This document shows, one piece after another, positions 1-8,915 of a DNA stretch of 64,000 bases. Where the stretch lies: the NCBI RefSeq assembly GCF_017565645.3, contig NZ_CP086136.1:10213501-10277500 (forward strand). Direction: 5' to 3'. The notes below the pieces were generated by a model. It had not been told where the DNA came from, made no database searches, and saw only the letters and a list, made by a program, of their open reading frames with translations. The DNA is from Bradyrhizobium barranii subsp. barranii. Lineage in GTDB: Bacteria; Pseudomonadota; Alphaproteobacteria; Rhizobiales; Xanthobacteraceae. Each line of letters opens with the position of its first letter. The stretch's first letter is position 1. The translations under genes were made by a program, and so were the position numbers.

Positions 1-66
1 CCGTTCGCTCATCCCGTGGGCAGCCACGAGATGTGCGACAGCCTTCCGCTTGGCCGCGGGCGTCAC
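1..66 (-). CDS. IS3-family transposase OrfB, first 22 codons
   Basis: Starts in the -1 frame relative to the end of orfA with a GTG that overlaps the orfA stop; reads VTPAAKRKAVAHLV and runs off the window. In IS3 elements OrfB carries the DDE catalytic domain and is normally made by -1 frameshifting from OrfA. Only the leader is present here. Confidence 0.7.
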   Translation of the reverse strand, partial: MTPAAKRKAVAHLVAAHGMSER

Positions 67-329
67 CACTTCTTTCCCAGGAGGTCCTTCAAGGCCGCAT
101 TGTCCAGCATGGCGTCAGCCAAAAGCCGCTTCAGCCGCGTATTCTCGTCCTCCAGCGTCTTCAGCCGCTTGGCCTCCGACACCTCCAGCCCACCGAACTT
201 GGCCTTCCATTTGTAGATGCTGGCGTCGCTGACGCCGTGCTTGCGGCATAGATCGGCGACCGACACGCCGGCCTCATGCTCCTTCAAAATCCCGATGATC
301 TGCTCGTCCGAAAAGCGGCTGCGCTTCAT
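63..329 (-). CDS. IS3-family transposase OrfA
   Basis: 88-aa DNA-binding subunit of an IS3-type transposase. It opens MKRSRFSDEQIIGILKEHEAG, the usual OrfA start, which is why I chose the internal ATG over one 12 codons upstream. A helix-turn-helix (VADLCRKHGVSDASIYKWK) is followed by a leucine-zipper-like stretch (ETLEDENTRLKRLLAD type). The stop overlaps the start of orfB, the arrangement used for programmed frameshifting in this family. Confidence 0.9.
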   Translation of the reverse strand: MKRSRFSDEQIIGILKEHEAGVSVADLCRKHGVSDASIYKWKAKFGGLEVSEAKRLKTLEDENTRLKRLLADAMLDNAALKDLLGKKW

Positions 330-480
330 GCTCTGGTCCTTGTCGTGGGCCAGAGCGAACTTCAAACTGGATTAAGCCCGTGGGGCAAGGTCACCGCTGC
401 CTCGTTTCTCGCTCTCCGCAATTTCCGTCCCAACTGACGAACAGGAAATCCCAGACGCAATCATCCACTCACCGTCAAAT

Positions 481-1113
481 GTGCAGCTAGTCGTTCCGAT
501 TAATGAGAGGGCTATTGAAAGACGGTATGCGGCATTCCTCCACACCGAGTCTCACACGGAGAAGCAGATTTTCCAGATGCGGATGGATTTAGCAGGCCTT
601 GAACGATTGACCCTCGAAGAGCATGTAGCACGGCTGCAGGCTCTCTTGGTCAAGTTCAACATCGCAATACGCGTCGTAATCATCAGGTATTTCAAGTCGC
701 TGATTGCGTTCGTGTGGACGGTGATCATGCTTACGCTTTGCCTTGCCGTCGTGAAGCAGCACACGGTTCACAGGCCTGGCAGTTACCCCACCGAATACTG
801 GTGTCTATTTTTCGGCTTCATATGGGCGAGCCTTGCACCTCTGCTCGTGGCTCTTCCTCTGGTATGGGTCACTGCGAGAGGTGACCAAAACAAATCATTG
901 CGACGGGTACGGCGAGACCCCCATCTGATCGGTTTCGAGCGCACAGTTCTGGCACTTTGTCTGACAGCAGCTTTTGCTAGCAGCGTTGGCCTTTGGGAAT
1001 ATCATCTGCCGGAAAACCAATTATACGTACTCTGGATCACGGTGTTCTTCGGGATACTCGGGTGGACCGCTCTAGGCGTGAGGCTTTGGTGGGTTATTTT
1101 TCGTCGAACTTGA
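481..1113 (+). CDS. Four-TM membrane protein of unknown function
   Basis: 210 aa from a GTG start. The first 60 residues are hydrophilic and rich in charged helices; four hydrophobic segments follow at about residues 62-82, 101-126, 149-170 and 180-207. I recognise no domain. It lies between the IS3 element and IS21-A with no partner gene in reach. No clear Shine-Dalgarno precedes the GTG, so the true start may differ or the gene may have lost its 5' end. Codon use is less GC-biased than the core genes. It is probably real because of the clean alternation of TM segments and basic loops. Confidence 0.55.
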   Translation: MQLVVPINERAIERRYAAFLHTESHTEKQIFQMRMDLAGLERLTLEEHVARLQALLVKFNIAIRVVIIRYFKSLIAFVWTVIMLTLCLAVVKQHTVHRPGSYPTEYWCLFFGFIWASLAPLLVALPLVWVTARGDQNKSLRRVRRDPHLIGFERTVLALCLTAAFASSVGLWEYHLPENQLYVLWITVFFGILGWTALGVRLWWVIFRRT

Positions 1114-1137
1114 CTCAAGGTAGCCAAGAAACATGCG

Positions 1138-1250
1138 TGTTCCAGCCGATCGTGATCACCGATTCCAGGCCATCGTGATCACTCATTCCAGAGCATCGTG
1201 ATCACCGTTTCCACCCGATCGTGATCGCTATTTCCAGCGATCATGATCGG
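1138..1250 (+). repeat. Left-end transposase-binding repeats of IS21-A
   Basis: Five tandem copies of a 22-23 base unit of the form TTCCAGnnnATCGTGATCA, the later ones degenerate. Multiple end repeats are the IstA binding sites in IS21 elements. Confidence 0.8.
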
Positions 1251-1328
1251 GGGCAATGGGGAGGCGCGCACCGCTGACAGTCTGCAACCCGGCTACCTTG
1301 GTCTTTTGCCCAACCGCAGAGGATCGAG

Positions 1329-2867
1329 ATGCCGACCGAGAGACTGTCCATGCGCCACATTCGTGAAGTTCTACGCCTGCACTACAGCGTCGGCATGTCG
1401 CAACGCGCCGTTGCCCGCAGCCTCGGCTTGGCCCAGGGCACGGTCAGCAAGTACCTCAATCGAGCCCGCCGCACCGGCCTGACCTGGCCGTTGCGGCCAG
1501 AGCTGGATGACGATGCCCGGCTCGAGAACCGCCTGTATCCGCCACCCTCCGATCGACCCAGCGACGAGCGTCCGCAGCCGGATTGGGCGCTCGTGCATCG
1601 CGAGCTGCGGCGCCCGAACGTCACGCTGATGCTGTTGTGGGAGGAGTATTGCGACGCAAGCTCCGACAGCTTCAGCTATTCGTGGTTCTGCGAACGCTAC
1701 AAGGAATGGGCCGGCCGCCTCAAACCGACCCTGCGCCAGGTTCACGTCGCCGGCGAGAAGCTGTTCGTCGACTATTCCGGCCACACGATGGAGGTGGTTG
1801 ACGGGCTCACGGGTGAGGTGCGCAGCACGCAGATCTTCGTCGCCGTGCTCGGCGCCTCGAACTACACCTACGCCGAGGCCAGCCTCAGCCAGAGCCTGCC
1901 GGACTGGATCGCCTCGCACGTTCGGGCCTTTGCCTTTTTCGGCGGTGTGGCCCGGCAGACGGTGAGCGACAATTTGAAGGCCGGCATCACCCGGGCCTGC
2001 TTTCACGAGCCGATGGTCAACCGGACCTATGCCGATCTCGCCCGCCATTACCGCACCGCCATCGTCCCGGCGCGGCCGTATCGGCCGCGCGACAAAGCCA
2101 AGGTCGAGGTCGGGGTCCAAATCGTCGGGCGATGGATTCTGGCGCGTCTGCGCAACCGCCGCTTCTTCTCGCTCGCCGCCCTCAACGAGGCGATCCACAG
2201 CCTCCTTGTCGAGCTGAACGATCGACCTCTCCGGAGCTGGGGGCGAAGTCGGCGCGACCTGTTCGAAGAGCTCGATCATCCGGCGCTCACCCCCTTGCCG
2301 GATGAACCGTACGAGTATGCCGAGTGGAAGCGCTGCCGGGTCAACCTCGATTATCACGTCGAGATCGCCAAGCATTACTACAGCGTCCCTCACAGCCTCG
2401 TTCATCAGGAGGTTGAGGCCCGCATCACCCAAAAGACCGTCGAGATATTTCTCCGCGGCAAGCGGGTGGCGTCGCATCTGCGCAGCACCTTGCCGCATCG
2501 CCCGACCACGATTCCCGAGCATATGCCGAGCTCGCATCGCCGCTATCGCGACTGGACCCTTGAGCGCATTCGTTCGGAAGCCGCCAAGGTCGGTCCCGAT
2601 GCCCAGACGCTGATCGACGTCATCCTGCGATCGCGGCCACATCCGGAACAGGGCTTCCGCTCGGCCATCGGCATTCTCGGGCTGGTCAAGCGCTACGGCC
2701 AGGAACGCGTCGATGCCGCTTGTGCCCGGGCCCTCCTGCTCAACGCCCGTTCGTACAAATCGGTCGCCGCCATCCTCAAGAACGGCACTGACAGAACTGC
2801 TCCTCCCGCCGAGGAGGCGCCCATCCTCTTCCACACCAACATCCGTGGCCGCAGCTATTACAATTGA
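1329..2867 (+). CDS. istA: IS21-family transposase IstA (element A)
   Basis: 512-aa DDE transposase. An N-terminal helix-turn-helix (MSQRAVARSLGLAQGTVSKYL, residues about 20-40) precedes the integrase core. The catalytic residues are likely the Asp in FVDYSG, the Asp in VSDNLKAG and the Glu in KAKVEVGVQ. C-terminal beta-rich domain from about 340. Starts at the first ATG, nine codons ahead of the conserved MRHIREVLRL. istB begins 15 bases after its stop. It is close in sequence to IstA of element C but distinct from element B. Intact, though its partner istB is broken. Confidence 0.93.
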   Translation: MPTERLSMRHIREVLRLHYSVGMSQRAVARSLGLAQGTVSKYLNRARRTGLTWPLRPELDDDARLENRLYPPPSDRPSDERPQPDWALVHRELRRPNVTLMLLWEEYCDASSDSFSYSWFCERYKEWAGRLKPTLRQVHVAGEKLFVDYSGHTMEVVDGLTGEVRSTQIFVAVLGASNYTYAEASLSQSLPDWIASHVRAFAFFGGVARQTVSDNLKAGITRACFHEPMVNRTYADLARHYRTAIVPARPYRPRDKAKVEVGVQIVGRWILARLRNRRFFSLAALNEAIHSLLVELNDRPLRSWGRSRRDLFEELDHPALTPLPDEPYEYAEWKRCRVNLDYHVEIAKHYYSVPHSLVHQEVEARITQKTVEIFLRGKRVASHLRSTLPHRPTTIPEHMPSSHRRYRDWTLERIRSEAAKVGPDAQTLIDVILRSRPHPEQGFRSAIGILGLVKRYGQERVDAACARALLLNARSYKSVAAILKNGTDRTAPPAEEAPILFHTNIRGRSYYN

Positions 2868-3383
2868 TCAGGAGAGATCAGCATGCTCATTCACCCCACC
2901 GTCGATCGCTTGCGCGCACTCGGCCTCGCCGCCATGGCCGATACCTGCGTCGAACTGCAGAACAATCCCGAGGCGGCCGAGATGCCGCACGCCGATTGGC
3001 TCGGCCTCCTCGTCGATCGCGAGGTCACCGGCCGCGACAACCGCCGCCTCACGCGCCGCTTGACCGGGGCCAAGCTCCGTCAAGCCGCCACCATCGAGAA
3101 CATCGACTATCGCACCGCCCGTGGTCTCGATCGTTCGCTCTTCCAGAACCTCGTCACCTGTCAATGGATCCGTGACAGCAACCACCTGGTCATTGTCGGC
3201 CCAACCGGCACCGGCAAGTCCTGGCTTGCCTGCGCGCTCGGCAACAAGGCCTGCCGCGACGGCTTTTCCGTCCTCTACAAGCGAACATCCCGCCTGTTCG
3301 CCGATCTCGCCCAGGCGCGCGGCGAAGGCCGTCTGGCGCGCCTGATCGCGGCCCTGGAGCGCGTCAATCTCCTCATCCTCGAC

Positions 3384-3410
3384 TTATGTGCAGCACGCAG
3401 TGATGTGGAG
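3384..3410 (+). repeat. Left terminal inverted repeat of RIT copy 1
   Basis: 27 bases starting TTATGTGCAGCACGC and ending GTGGAG, a perfect inverse of 8234-8260. A shorter related inverted piece, ACTCCACATAA, lies just inside at about 3456. Confidence 0.9.
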
Positions 3411-3478
3411 TTGAGGGTTGACAATCGGCGCTGGTCCGGTTTTTGACAGCCCCAACTCCACATAATTTACCCTGTAGG

Positions 3479-4504
3479 TCATAGCCTCTTAAGCCAATCA
3501 ACAATGTTGATCGCCGCAGAAGAGACGTGCCCAGCGCGAGGCGGTGCGAGGATCTCGGGGAACACCTGCATAAGCGCTTGGCGTTTTAGATCGATGTCCG
3601 CCCTTGCATAGGTCATGGTTGTGTTCAGCGACGAATGCCCAAGCCATTGGCTGATGGTCGCGAAGTCAACTCCCGCCTTCAGGAGAAAGATGGCGGTCGT
3701 ATGCCGCAAGGAATGGGGATGGATCCGCTTCTGCTGCAGCGTGCGGGTTGCGTTGGCTCCGGCCGTGATGTGCTTCTTGAGCAGGTAACGAACGCCAAAG
3801 CGGGTCAACTTGCTGCCCTGGCGGTTCACGAACAGCGGAGCGTCGCGGCCTCCCGAATGAGCAGCACTGTTCGACAGTTCTTGCAGAAGTCGTGCGGTTT
3901 GCGGCCAAATTGGACACAATCGCGTTTTGTCGCCCTTGCCGCGCAGCCGGATTTGATGAGGAGGATCAGTGCGGATGTCGCACAGCCTCAGATCGAGGAT
4001 CTCCTGAACACGGGCTCCCGTGTTGAGCATCAATGCGAACAAGGCATAGTCGCGTTTGCCCCGTTCTGTGGACCGGTCGATCGATTTGAGCAACGCTTCT
4101 ACTTCCTGCGGCTCAAGGTATTCGATCGGCTTGCTTCGCGCGCCGCGTTTGAACGGTACGCCTAGCACGCGCTGCAGTTCGGCGAGATAGGCGGGCTGTT
4201 CGGTTGCGAGAAAGCGAGAGAACGTATGCAGCGCCGCCAGCCGCGCATTGCGAGTGGCTACTCCATTGTGACGCTCAGCCTCTAGAAACGCCAGGAAGTC
4301 CTGAACCTGCTTCGCCGTGAAATCGACGAGATCGAGATCCTCGATAGCCTTGGCCGTTTGCGACGAAGTAAAGCGCAGGAACAGAACGAGCGCATCCCGG
4401 TAGTTGCGTATGGTGTGTCGGCTGGTACCCCGGAGCGTCGGCAGATACTCTCGGAAGAAGCGCTCGATGCTCTTGCCGAGCTCGTTAGGTCTTTGCGATC
4501 TCAT
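3479..4504 (-). CDS. ritC: RIT tyrosine recombinase C
   Basis: 341-aa site-specific recombinase. SAM-like N-terminal core-binding domain about residues 10-110, catalytic domain from about 130. The tetrad is visible: Arg in GARVQE, HSLRH, LGHSS and the nucleophile Tyr in TMTYAR. I start it at MRSQRPNELG because its ATG overlaps the ritB stop by four bases (ATGA) and has an AGGAGG upstream; a longer reading upstream overlaps ritB. Last of three coupled genes. RIT recombinases are thought to act together on the element's ends; the role of each is unknown. Confidence 0.9.
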   Translation of the reverse strand: MRSQRPNELGKSIERFFREYLPTLRGTSRHTIRNYRDALVLFLRFTSSQTAKAIEDLDLVDFTAKQVQDFLAFLEAERHNGVATRNARLAALHTFSRFLATEQPAYLAELQRVLGVPFKRGARSKPIEYLEPQEVEALLKSIDRSTERGKRDYALFALMLNTGARVQEILDLRLCDIRTDPPHQIRLRGKGDKTRLCPIWPQTARLLQELSNSAAHSGGRDAPLFVNRQGSKLTRFGVRYLLKKHITAGANATRTLQQKRIHPHSLRHTTAIFLLKAGVDFATISQWLGHSSLNTTMTYARADIDLKRQALMQVFPEILAPPRAGHVSSAAINIVDWLKRL

Positions 4505-5478
4505 GCGGCACCTCCTGTGATGAGGTGGCCGAAATGCCTCTCGAGCCGATCGCTGGCCGCAGCAGAAAGTTGTGGAATCCAGCGGAGGTAATAGGCAGTC
4601 GAAACAATTGAGACGTGCCCCATGTACATCGCAAGCTTTGGCAGATTGGATTGGACATCCGCCCCTTGCTGGTACCATCGCAACAGCGATCCGACCGCAA
4701 AGCTATGGCGAAAGTCATGCACCCGCGGGGTTCGCCCGTCGGGGCCTCGAACGTCGGCGACTTGGAATAGCGTTTGGACTCCTTCCCGCAGGCCGGTACC
4801 TGTGTAGCCGCGCACGCACCCCTTGGTATTGCAAAGCAAGGGTGAATCCGCCGAATGGCTCAGAGGTGATCGCAACCGCTTCCTGAGGTACAACCTCAGC
4901 TCCCGACAGGCATCCGGCGACAACGGGACGATCCGCGACTTGTGGAACTTCGACGCACGAATGTGCAAAATGCCATGGCGGGCATCGACGTCGGCCAAGG
5001 TGAGACGCAGCAGCTCGCCCCTACGGAGCCCCGCGGTGTAGAGCAGGACCACGGCAAGTCGCATCACCGCTGGCCGCAGCGGCGAACTTGACGTCGGAGC
5101 CAAATGATCGGCTATGGCCAACATCCTGGCGACTTCGGCCGCCCCAAAGATGACCGGCGGTGCATGGGGGCTCCGACGTGGGAAGCGATTGATATCCGGA
5201 ACGAAGCAACTTGGCTCGGTACGCTGACGATAGAGACAAAAGTTGCGCACGATACGCTGGCGATTGCGCCTCGTGTTTGCAGAAAGATGACCTTGTGACA
5301 CGCACCATCCCTCGAAGAGCGCTTGGTCGAGGTCAGTACAGGTGTTCTTCTCCAGAAATTGACGCAGAGCGTCGATTACGCGCTCCTCATGAACATAGCC
5401 GCGCCCGAGTGAACGTTGCCTCTGCAAATAACGGTCCACCACTTGGTTGAACGGGATCGCCGATAAGGTCGCGCTCAT
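4501..5478 (-). CDS. ritB: RIT tyrosine recombinase B
   Basis: 325 aa. N-terminal phage-integrase-like domain about residues 10-95; catalytic domain with Arg in GLRRGE, HDFRHSF, MGHVS and Tyr in TAYYLRW. The start overlaps the ritA stop and the stop overlaps the ritC start, both by ATGA, so translation of the three is coupled. It is intact, whereas ritA upstream is broken by an IS256-type element. Confidence 0.9.
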   Translation of the reverse strand: MSATLSAIPFNQVVDRYLQRQRSLGRGYVHEERVIDALRQFLEKNTCTDLDQALFEGWCVSQGHLSANTRRNRQRIVRNFCLYRQRTEPSCFVPDINRFPRRSPHAPPVIFGAAEVARMLAIADHLAPTSSSPLRPAVMRLAVVLLYTAGLRRGELLRLTLADVDARHGILHIRASKFHKSRIVPLSPDACRELRLYLRKRLRSPLSHSADSPLLCNTKGCVRGYTGTGLREGVQTLFQVADVRGPDGRTPRVHDFRHSFAVGSLLRWYQQGADVQSNLPKLAMYMGHVSIVSTAYYLRWIPQLSAAASDRLERHFGHLITGGAA

Positions 5479-6238
5479 GCCGCGTCCTCCTCGATGCCGA
5501 TGGTCGCCGTTGGCAGAGGAAGCGCGACCTCTCGCAGGGCCCCGGTCTGCAGCCGGAGATAGACACAGGTGCTCTCCAGAGTTCGATGGCCGAGCAGATC
5601 ACCGATCACCTTGACGCCGACACCACGATCGAGCAGACGCATCGCAAACGAATGGCGCAGGCAGTAGGAGGATGTATCCTGCAGCGGCAGACCGCTCTGA
5701 CGTGCGCGCTTCTGGTAGAGATCGCCTATGGCGTAGTGCGTGAGGGGACCGACCGGGGGGCTTGCGCGGAGGAAAAGTTCGCGGTGCGCCCCGCCGGGCC
5801 GGCCGCGGCGCAGATAGCGCCTGAGGATGCGTATGGTTTGTTCGGCTAGAGGAAGCGCCAGATCTGATCTGGTCTTGCACTGCTTGACGCGGAGCGTGCG
5901 GCTATCCCAATCGATTGAGCCAAGCGTCAGTGCGATGATCTCGGAGGGCCGCAGGCCGTAATGCGCCATCAAATGGAGGATCGCATAGTCTCGCCAGCCA
6001 AGCCGCTCCGATCGGTCGATGGAGCGCAGCAGCCGCTTTACAAGCGGCCAAGCCAGAGCTCGAGGCGGTCGTTCACCTCGGTAGGCGCGCGGCGCGTCAA
6101 TTGCGTCGAGCCGTTGCCGAATCTCGCCGTGGTCGAAGCAAAACCTAAGAAAGGCGCGGAGGCGAGCGACAACGTGCTGTAGGGTTTGTCGCTTAATGCG
6201 CCGCGCTTTGGTCATTACGAACCGATCGACTGTGGCCG

Positions 6239-7667
6239 GGGGATGTCCCGGGTTCTGTTGAATTTCTGAAGAGGTCGGCGTTGCCCACCTTGAGCCGGTA
6301 GGCTCGGGGTGCTGATTCCACAAAGGAGAGCAACGCCATGACGAGAGATATCACACCGGCTGGTTCGCCGGCGACCGGGGCTGTGGACGAAGCGTTTGCA
6401 GAAGTGCGGGCGAGCTTTGATCGGTTCTGCCTTGCGGCGGGGATCGAAGCGCTCGGCACGATGATGGAGGCGGATGTCACGGCGGCCTGCGGGCCACGCC
6501 ACGGTCGCGACGCGGCACGGCGGGCGCACCGTTGGGGCCGAACGCGGGGACGGATCGGCTTCCACGGCGGCAAGATCGAGGTCGAGCGCCCGCGGGTCCG
6601 GGGCGTGGACGGCCGCGAGGTCACGATCCCGAGCTGGGAAACGGCGGCGGCGGAGGATTGGCTCGGTCGCTGGGCGATGAACCTGATGCTGATCAATGTG
6701 TCGACGCGCCGGTTCGGCCGCGCTGTCCGGCTGCCCGAAGGTGACGTGCCGGCACCGCCCGGATCGGGGATTTCGAAGTCGGCGGCCTCGCGGAGGTTCG
6801 TAGCGCTGTCGGCGGCGCGGCTGGCCGACTTCATGGCTGCCGATCTGTCCGCGCTCGACCTTCTGGTGGTCCAAATCGACGGGCTGCATCTCGGCGACGA
6901 TCTCGTGCTGGTCGCCGCGATCGGGGTTGACGGCGAAGGCAACAAGCATCCGCTGGCTCTGGTGGAAGGGGCGACCGAGAATGCCACAACGGTTCAGGCC
7001 CTGCTGGATAACCTGGTCTCGCGCGGGCTCGACCCGACGGTGCCAAGACTGTTCATTGCCGACGGCGCGAAGGCGTTGTCGAAGGCGATCCGCCGCACCT
7101 TCGGTTCGGCCGCTGCGATCCAGCGCTGCCAGATCCACAAGGCGCGCAACATCATGGAACGCCTGCCGAAAGAGCATCATGCGGCCACCCGTCGGGTGCT
7201 GCGCCAGGCCTGGGAGCTCGATGACGCCGACAAGGCCGAAAAATTGATCCGCAATCTCGCGCGTCGACTCGACCAGCAATGGCCCGGCGTAGCGGCAAGC
7301 ATCCTCGAAGGCCTCGACGAAATCCTGACTGTCGTCCGATTGAAGTTGCCGAAGGAGCTTCGTCGATCACTCGCCTGTACCAACATCGCCGAGAACATGA
7401 TGGGCACCATTCGCCGCGTCACGCGCAACGTCAAACGCTGGCGGGATGCCAGTATGGCCTTGCGATGGGTCGCGGCCGGCATGATCGAGGCCAACAAGGG
7501 CTTCCGACGATTGAAGGCGTATAAGCAATTGTCGGTTCTGCGTGCGGCCCTTCAAGCTCACCACGATCGCATGACGATCAACCCCGTTGCCAACGTCACG
7601 AGGGCCGCGTAACATTCATTCCGGCAACGTAGGCCCGACCTAGTTCAACAACGATCGGGACATCCCC
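6239..7667 (+). mobile_element. IS256-family (Mutator-type) element inside ritA
   Basis: 1429 bases with ends GGGGATGTCCCG and its inverse. Target duplication is 8 bases, the normal size for IS256: TGTGGCCG at 6231-6238 against TGTGGCAG at 7668-7675. The empty site in RIT copy 2 reads TGTGGCAG, so the left copy has one point change. One transposase gene. Confidence 0.9.
6338..7612 (+). CDS. IS256-family transposase
   Basis: 424-aa Mutator-type DDE transposase. The RNase-H-like core begins near residue 170: Asp in LLVVQIDGLHLG, Asp in LFIADGAKALSKA, the C2H motif around RCQIHKARNIMERLP, and a Glu in the TNIAENMMGTIRR region. Start ATG at 6338 follows AGGAGAGCAACGCC, a good ribosome site. It reads opposite to the rit genes. 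Complete and potentially active. Confidence 0.92.
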   Translation: MTRDITPAGSPATGAVDEAFAEVRASFDRFCLAAGIEALGTMMEADVTAACGPRHGRDAARRAHRWGRTRGRIGFHGGKIEVERPRVRGVDGREVTIPSWETAAAEDWLGRWAMNLMLINVSTRRFGRAVRLPEGDVPAPPGSGISKSAASRRFVALSAARLADFMAADLSALDLLVVQIDGLHLGDDLVLVAAIGVDGEGNKHPLALVEGATENATTVQALLDNLVSRGLDPTVPRLFIADGAKALSKAIRRTFGSAAAIQRCQIHKARNIMERLPKEHHAATRRVLRQAWELDDADKAEKLIRNLARRLDQQWPGVAASILEGLDEILTVVRLKLPKELRRSLACTNIAENMMGTIRRVTRNVKRWRDASMALRWVAAGMIEANKGFRRLKAYKQLSVLRAALQAHHDRMTINPVANVTRAA

Positions 7668-8233
7668 TGTGGCAGCTGACAACGCATGCAGCGGGGCGCC
7701 AGCTGGCAAAGCGTACGCGAGCAAGCTCTTCACTGTTGCGATGTGCTGTTCCAGGGTCGCGCCGGTAAGGCCACGCACCTCCGATAGATACCGTCTGTAG
7801 CGACCAAGAAGTGCTGAGAACGGCTCGGGTACTGCTTCTTTGACGAACAGCCGCCTCGCGATGAGAAAACGTTCAACGGCGCGTCGGGTGCCTTGCAATG
7901 ACGCGGGGGCAAATGCTTGCGACAAGAACCGTCCTGAAACGCCGGTATCGCAATCAAGCCGCGCTGAACACATCCGGTCGAGAGCTTCCTTTAGGCCTCG
8001 TACGTGGTGGCAGGCCGTAGATCGGGCGTAGCCAGCCGAGATGAGCCAAGTAGCGAAATCTTCCAACAAAGTGCCATTGGGCGATGCCGTGTAACCCGCG
8101 TGAACCTTCCGGAATAAGTGTTCGAGCATGGTTGCCTCCTTCGGATGAACGAGAGAGAACCACGCTACCGTCGTCAGTTATGTTGAGTAGGGACGGTCGA
8201 AGCGGCTGTTAATAGCGGGGAGAATCTAGATCG

Positions 8234-8260
8234 CTCCACATCACTGCGTGCTGCACATAA
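8234..8260 (-). repeat. Right terminal inverted repeat of RIT copy 1
   Basis: Perfect inverse of 3384-3410. The same 27 bases close RIT copy 2 at 32397-32423. Confidence 0.9.
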
Positions 8261-8292
8261 GTCCAGTCACGTTGAGCTCAACGTGACTGGAC
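8261..8292. repeat. 32-base perfect palindrome at the RIT/istB junction
   Basis: Each arm reads GTCCAGTCACGTTGAG to the centre GAGCTC; the whole is its own reverse complement. It sits exactly between the RIT end (8260) and the resumption of istB (8293), and is absent at the left junction and at RIT copy 2. It belongs to neither istB nor the RIT terminus. Its end GACTGGAC resembles the adjacent istB bases GACTGGGG. Confidence 0.95.
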
Positions 8293-8781
8293 GACTGGGG
8301 ACCCGAACCGCTCACCGCCGACCAGCGCCGGGATCTGCTGGAGATCGTCGATGATCGCTACGACAAGGGATCCTTGTTGATCACAAGTCAGGTCCCCGTG
8401 TCGCAATGGCATGACGTCATTGCCGATCCCACCCTTGGCGATGCGATATTGGACCGCATCATTCACAATGCCCACCGCATCGAGCTCAAAGGCGACAGTC
8501 TACGGCGACAGGCTGGCGAAAAGAAAAAACCGTGAGCACCTCGCGCACGATCGCCCCGCCGGCCCACAGGCCCCTCCCATGGACCGCCGGGACGATCTCC
8601 AAACTAACCCGCCAATCTTGACGAGGAGAGCTGGCAGAGCTGGCCCCGGTTGTTTGGACAGCGCCCCGCTGGATTTAAGTGGATTCCTGCCGGGTTATGC
8701 TGAACGCGGGGCTTTACGGTTTTGTCGTTGCGTCGGGAGGGCGTAGCCCGACCAGAGCGACGACAAAACCGTCGGCGACGG

Positions 8782-8835
8782 TCATGCGGCCATCACCATA
8801 GCTTGCGTGCCGAAGTAAGCCTCGTCGGGCGTGTT
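8782..8835 (-). pseudogene. Remnant of an IS3-type OrfB C terminus
   Basis: Seventeen codons NTPDEAYFGTQAMVMAA and a stop. The TPDEAYF motif is the usual C-terminal signature of IS3 OrfB. The rest of the gene is missing. It sits between istB and the right end of IS21-A. About 250 bases from 8536 to 8781 hold no gene that I can support; CCGGGGCCAGCTCTGCC on the minus strand near 8640 may be the remnant's terminal repeat. Confidence 0.5.
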
Positions 8836-8839
8836 CGCC

Positions 8840-8912
8840 TCCGCACCTGATCGCGATCACTGGAATCCGTGATCACCATCGCCTGGAACACCTGATCACC
8901 ATCCCTGGAATG
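8840..8912 (-). repeat. Right-end repeats of IS21-A
   Basis: Three copies, read on the minus strand, of TTCCAGnnGATnGTGATCA, matching the left-end repeats at 1138-1250. Confidence 0.75.
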
Positions 8913-8915
8913 CGC

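Larger units (their letters stand above)
1..393 (-). mobile_element. IS3-family element, 5' end only
   Basis: Holds orfA and the first codons of orfB on the minus strand, read toward the left window edge. The outer end is probably at 393, where the minus strand starts TGACCTTGCCCC just ahead of orfA, which suits an IS3-type terminal inverted repeat. The other end is outside the window. Confidence 0.75.
5475..8129 (-). pseudogene. ritA: RIT tyrosine recombinase A, split by IS256-type insertion
   Basis: N-terminal 154 codons lie at 7668-8129 (start MLEHLFRKVH) and the C-terminal part at 5475-6230, resuming at TVDRFVM. The C-terminal half holds Arg in GLRPSE, CLRHSF, LGHRT and Tyr in CVYLRL. 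The uninterrupted reading is preserved in RIT copy 2 (32292 down to about 31519), where LSAATVDRFVM is continuous. That comparison proves the insertion and gives the ancestral site. Not functional here unless the element excises. Confidence 0.92.
3384..8260 (-). mobile_element. RIT element (recombinase in trio), copy 1
   Basis: Three overlapping tyrosine recombinase genes on the minus strand between 27-base perfect inverted repeats, the definition of a RIT element. Its length is 4877 bases, of which 1437 are a later IS256-type insertion and its target duplication; native length is about 3.44 kb. Flanked by the two halves of istB. No clear target duplication is visible, but a 32-base palindrome lies between the right end and istB. 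Confidence 0.9.
2883..8535 (+). pseudogene. istB: istB of IS21-A, split by the RIT element
   Basis: IstB is the AAA+ helper ATPase that directs IS21 target choice. The first 167 codons (2883-3383) include the Walker A GPTGTGKSWL and end exactly after LILD of Walker B. The coding frame resumes at 8293 with DWGPEPL and runs 80 codons to the stop at 8535, ending [10 protein letters not shown]. The intervening 4.9 kb is the RIT element plus a 32-base palindrome. Joining 3383 to 8293 restores [11 protein letters not shown] with no base lost, so the gene was intact before insertion. Confidence 0.9.
1138..8890 (+). mobile_element. IS21-family element A, interrupted by a RIT element
   Basis: Encodes istA and istB in the usual order. 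Left end starts TGTTCCAGCCGATCGTGATC; the right end, read on the minus strand from 8890, starts TGTTCCAGGCGATGGTGATC. Over about 31 bases the two ends differ at only a few positions. Both ends carry further tandem copies of the repeat, typical of IS21 transposase binding sites. One more repeat lies just outside 8890, so the true right end could be near 8910. The element is dead: istB is split by the 4.9-kb RIT insertion. Confidence 0.8.

Noticed and set aside
1138..1250. Regularly spaced repeats that might be a small CRISPR array
   Set aside because: Unit is about 22 bases with no unique spacers, degenerate, and matched at the other IS end; these are IS21 end repeats.
1371..2834. 487-codon open frame antisense to istA of IS21-A
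   Set aside because: A GC-rich mirror of istA; low-complexity Arg/Gly composition, no domain, no ribosome site.
6215..7279. 354-codon open frame antisense to the IS256-type transposase
   Set aside because: Shadow frame; spans the element end and has no conserved motif.
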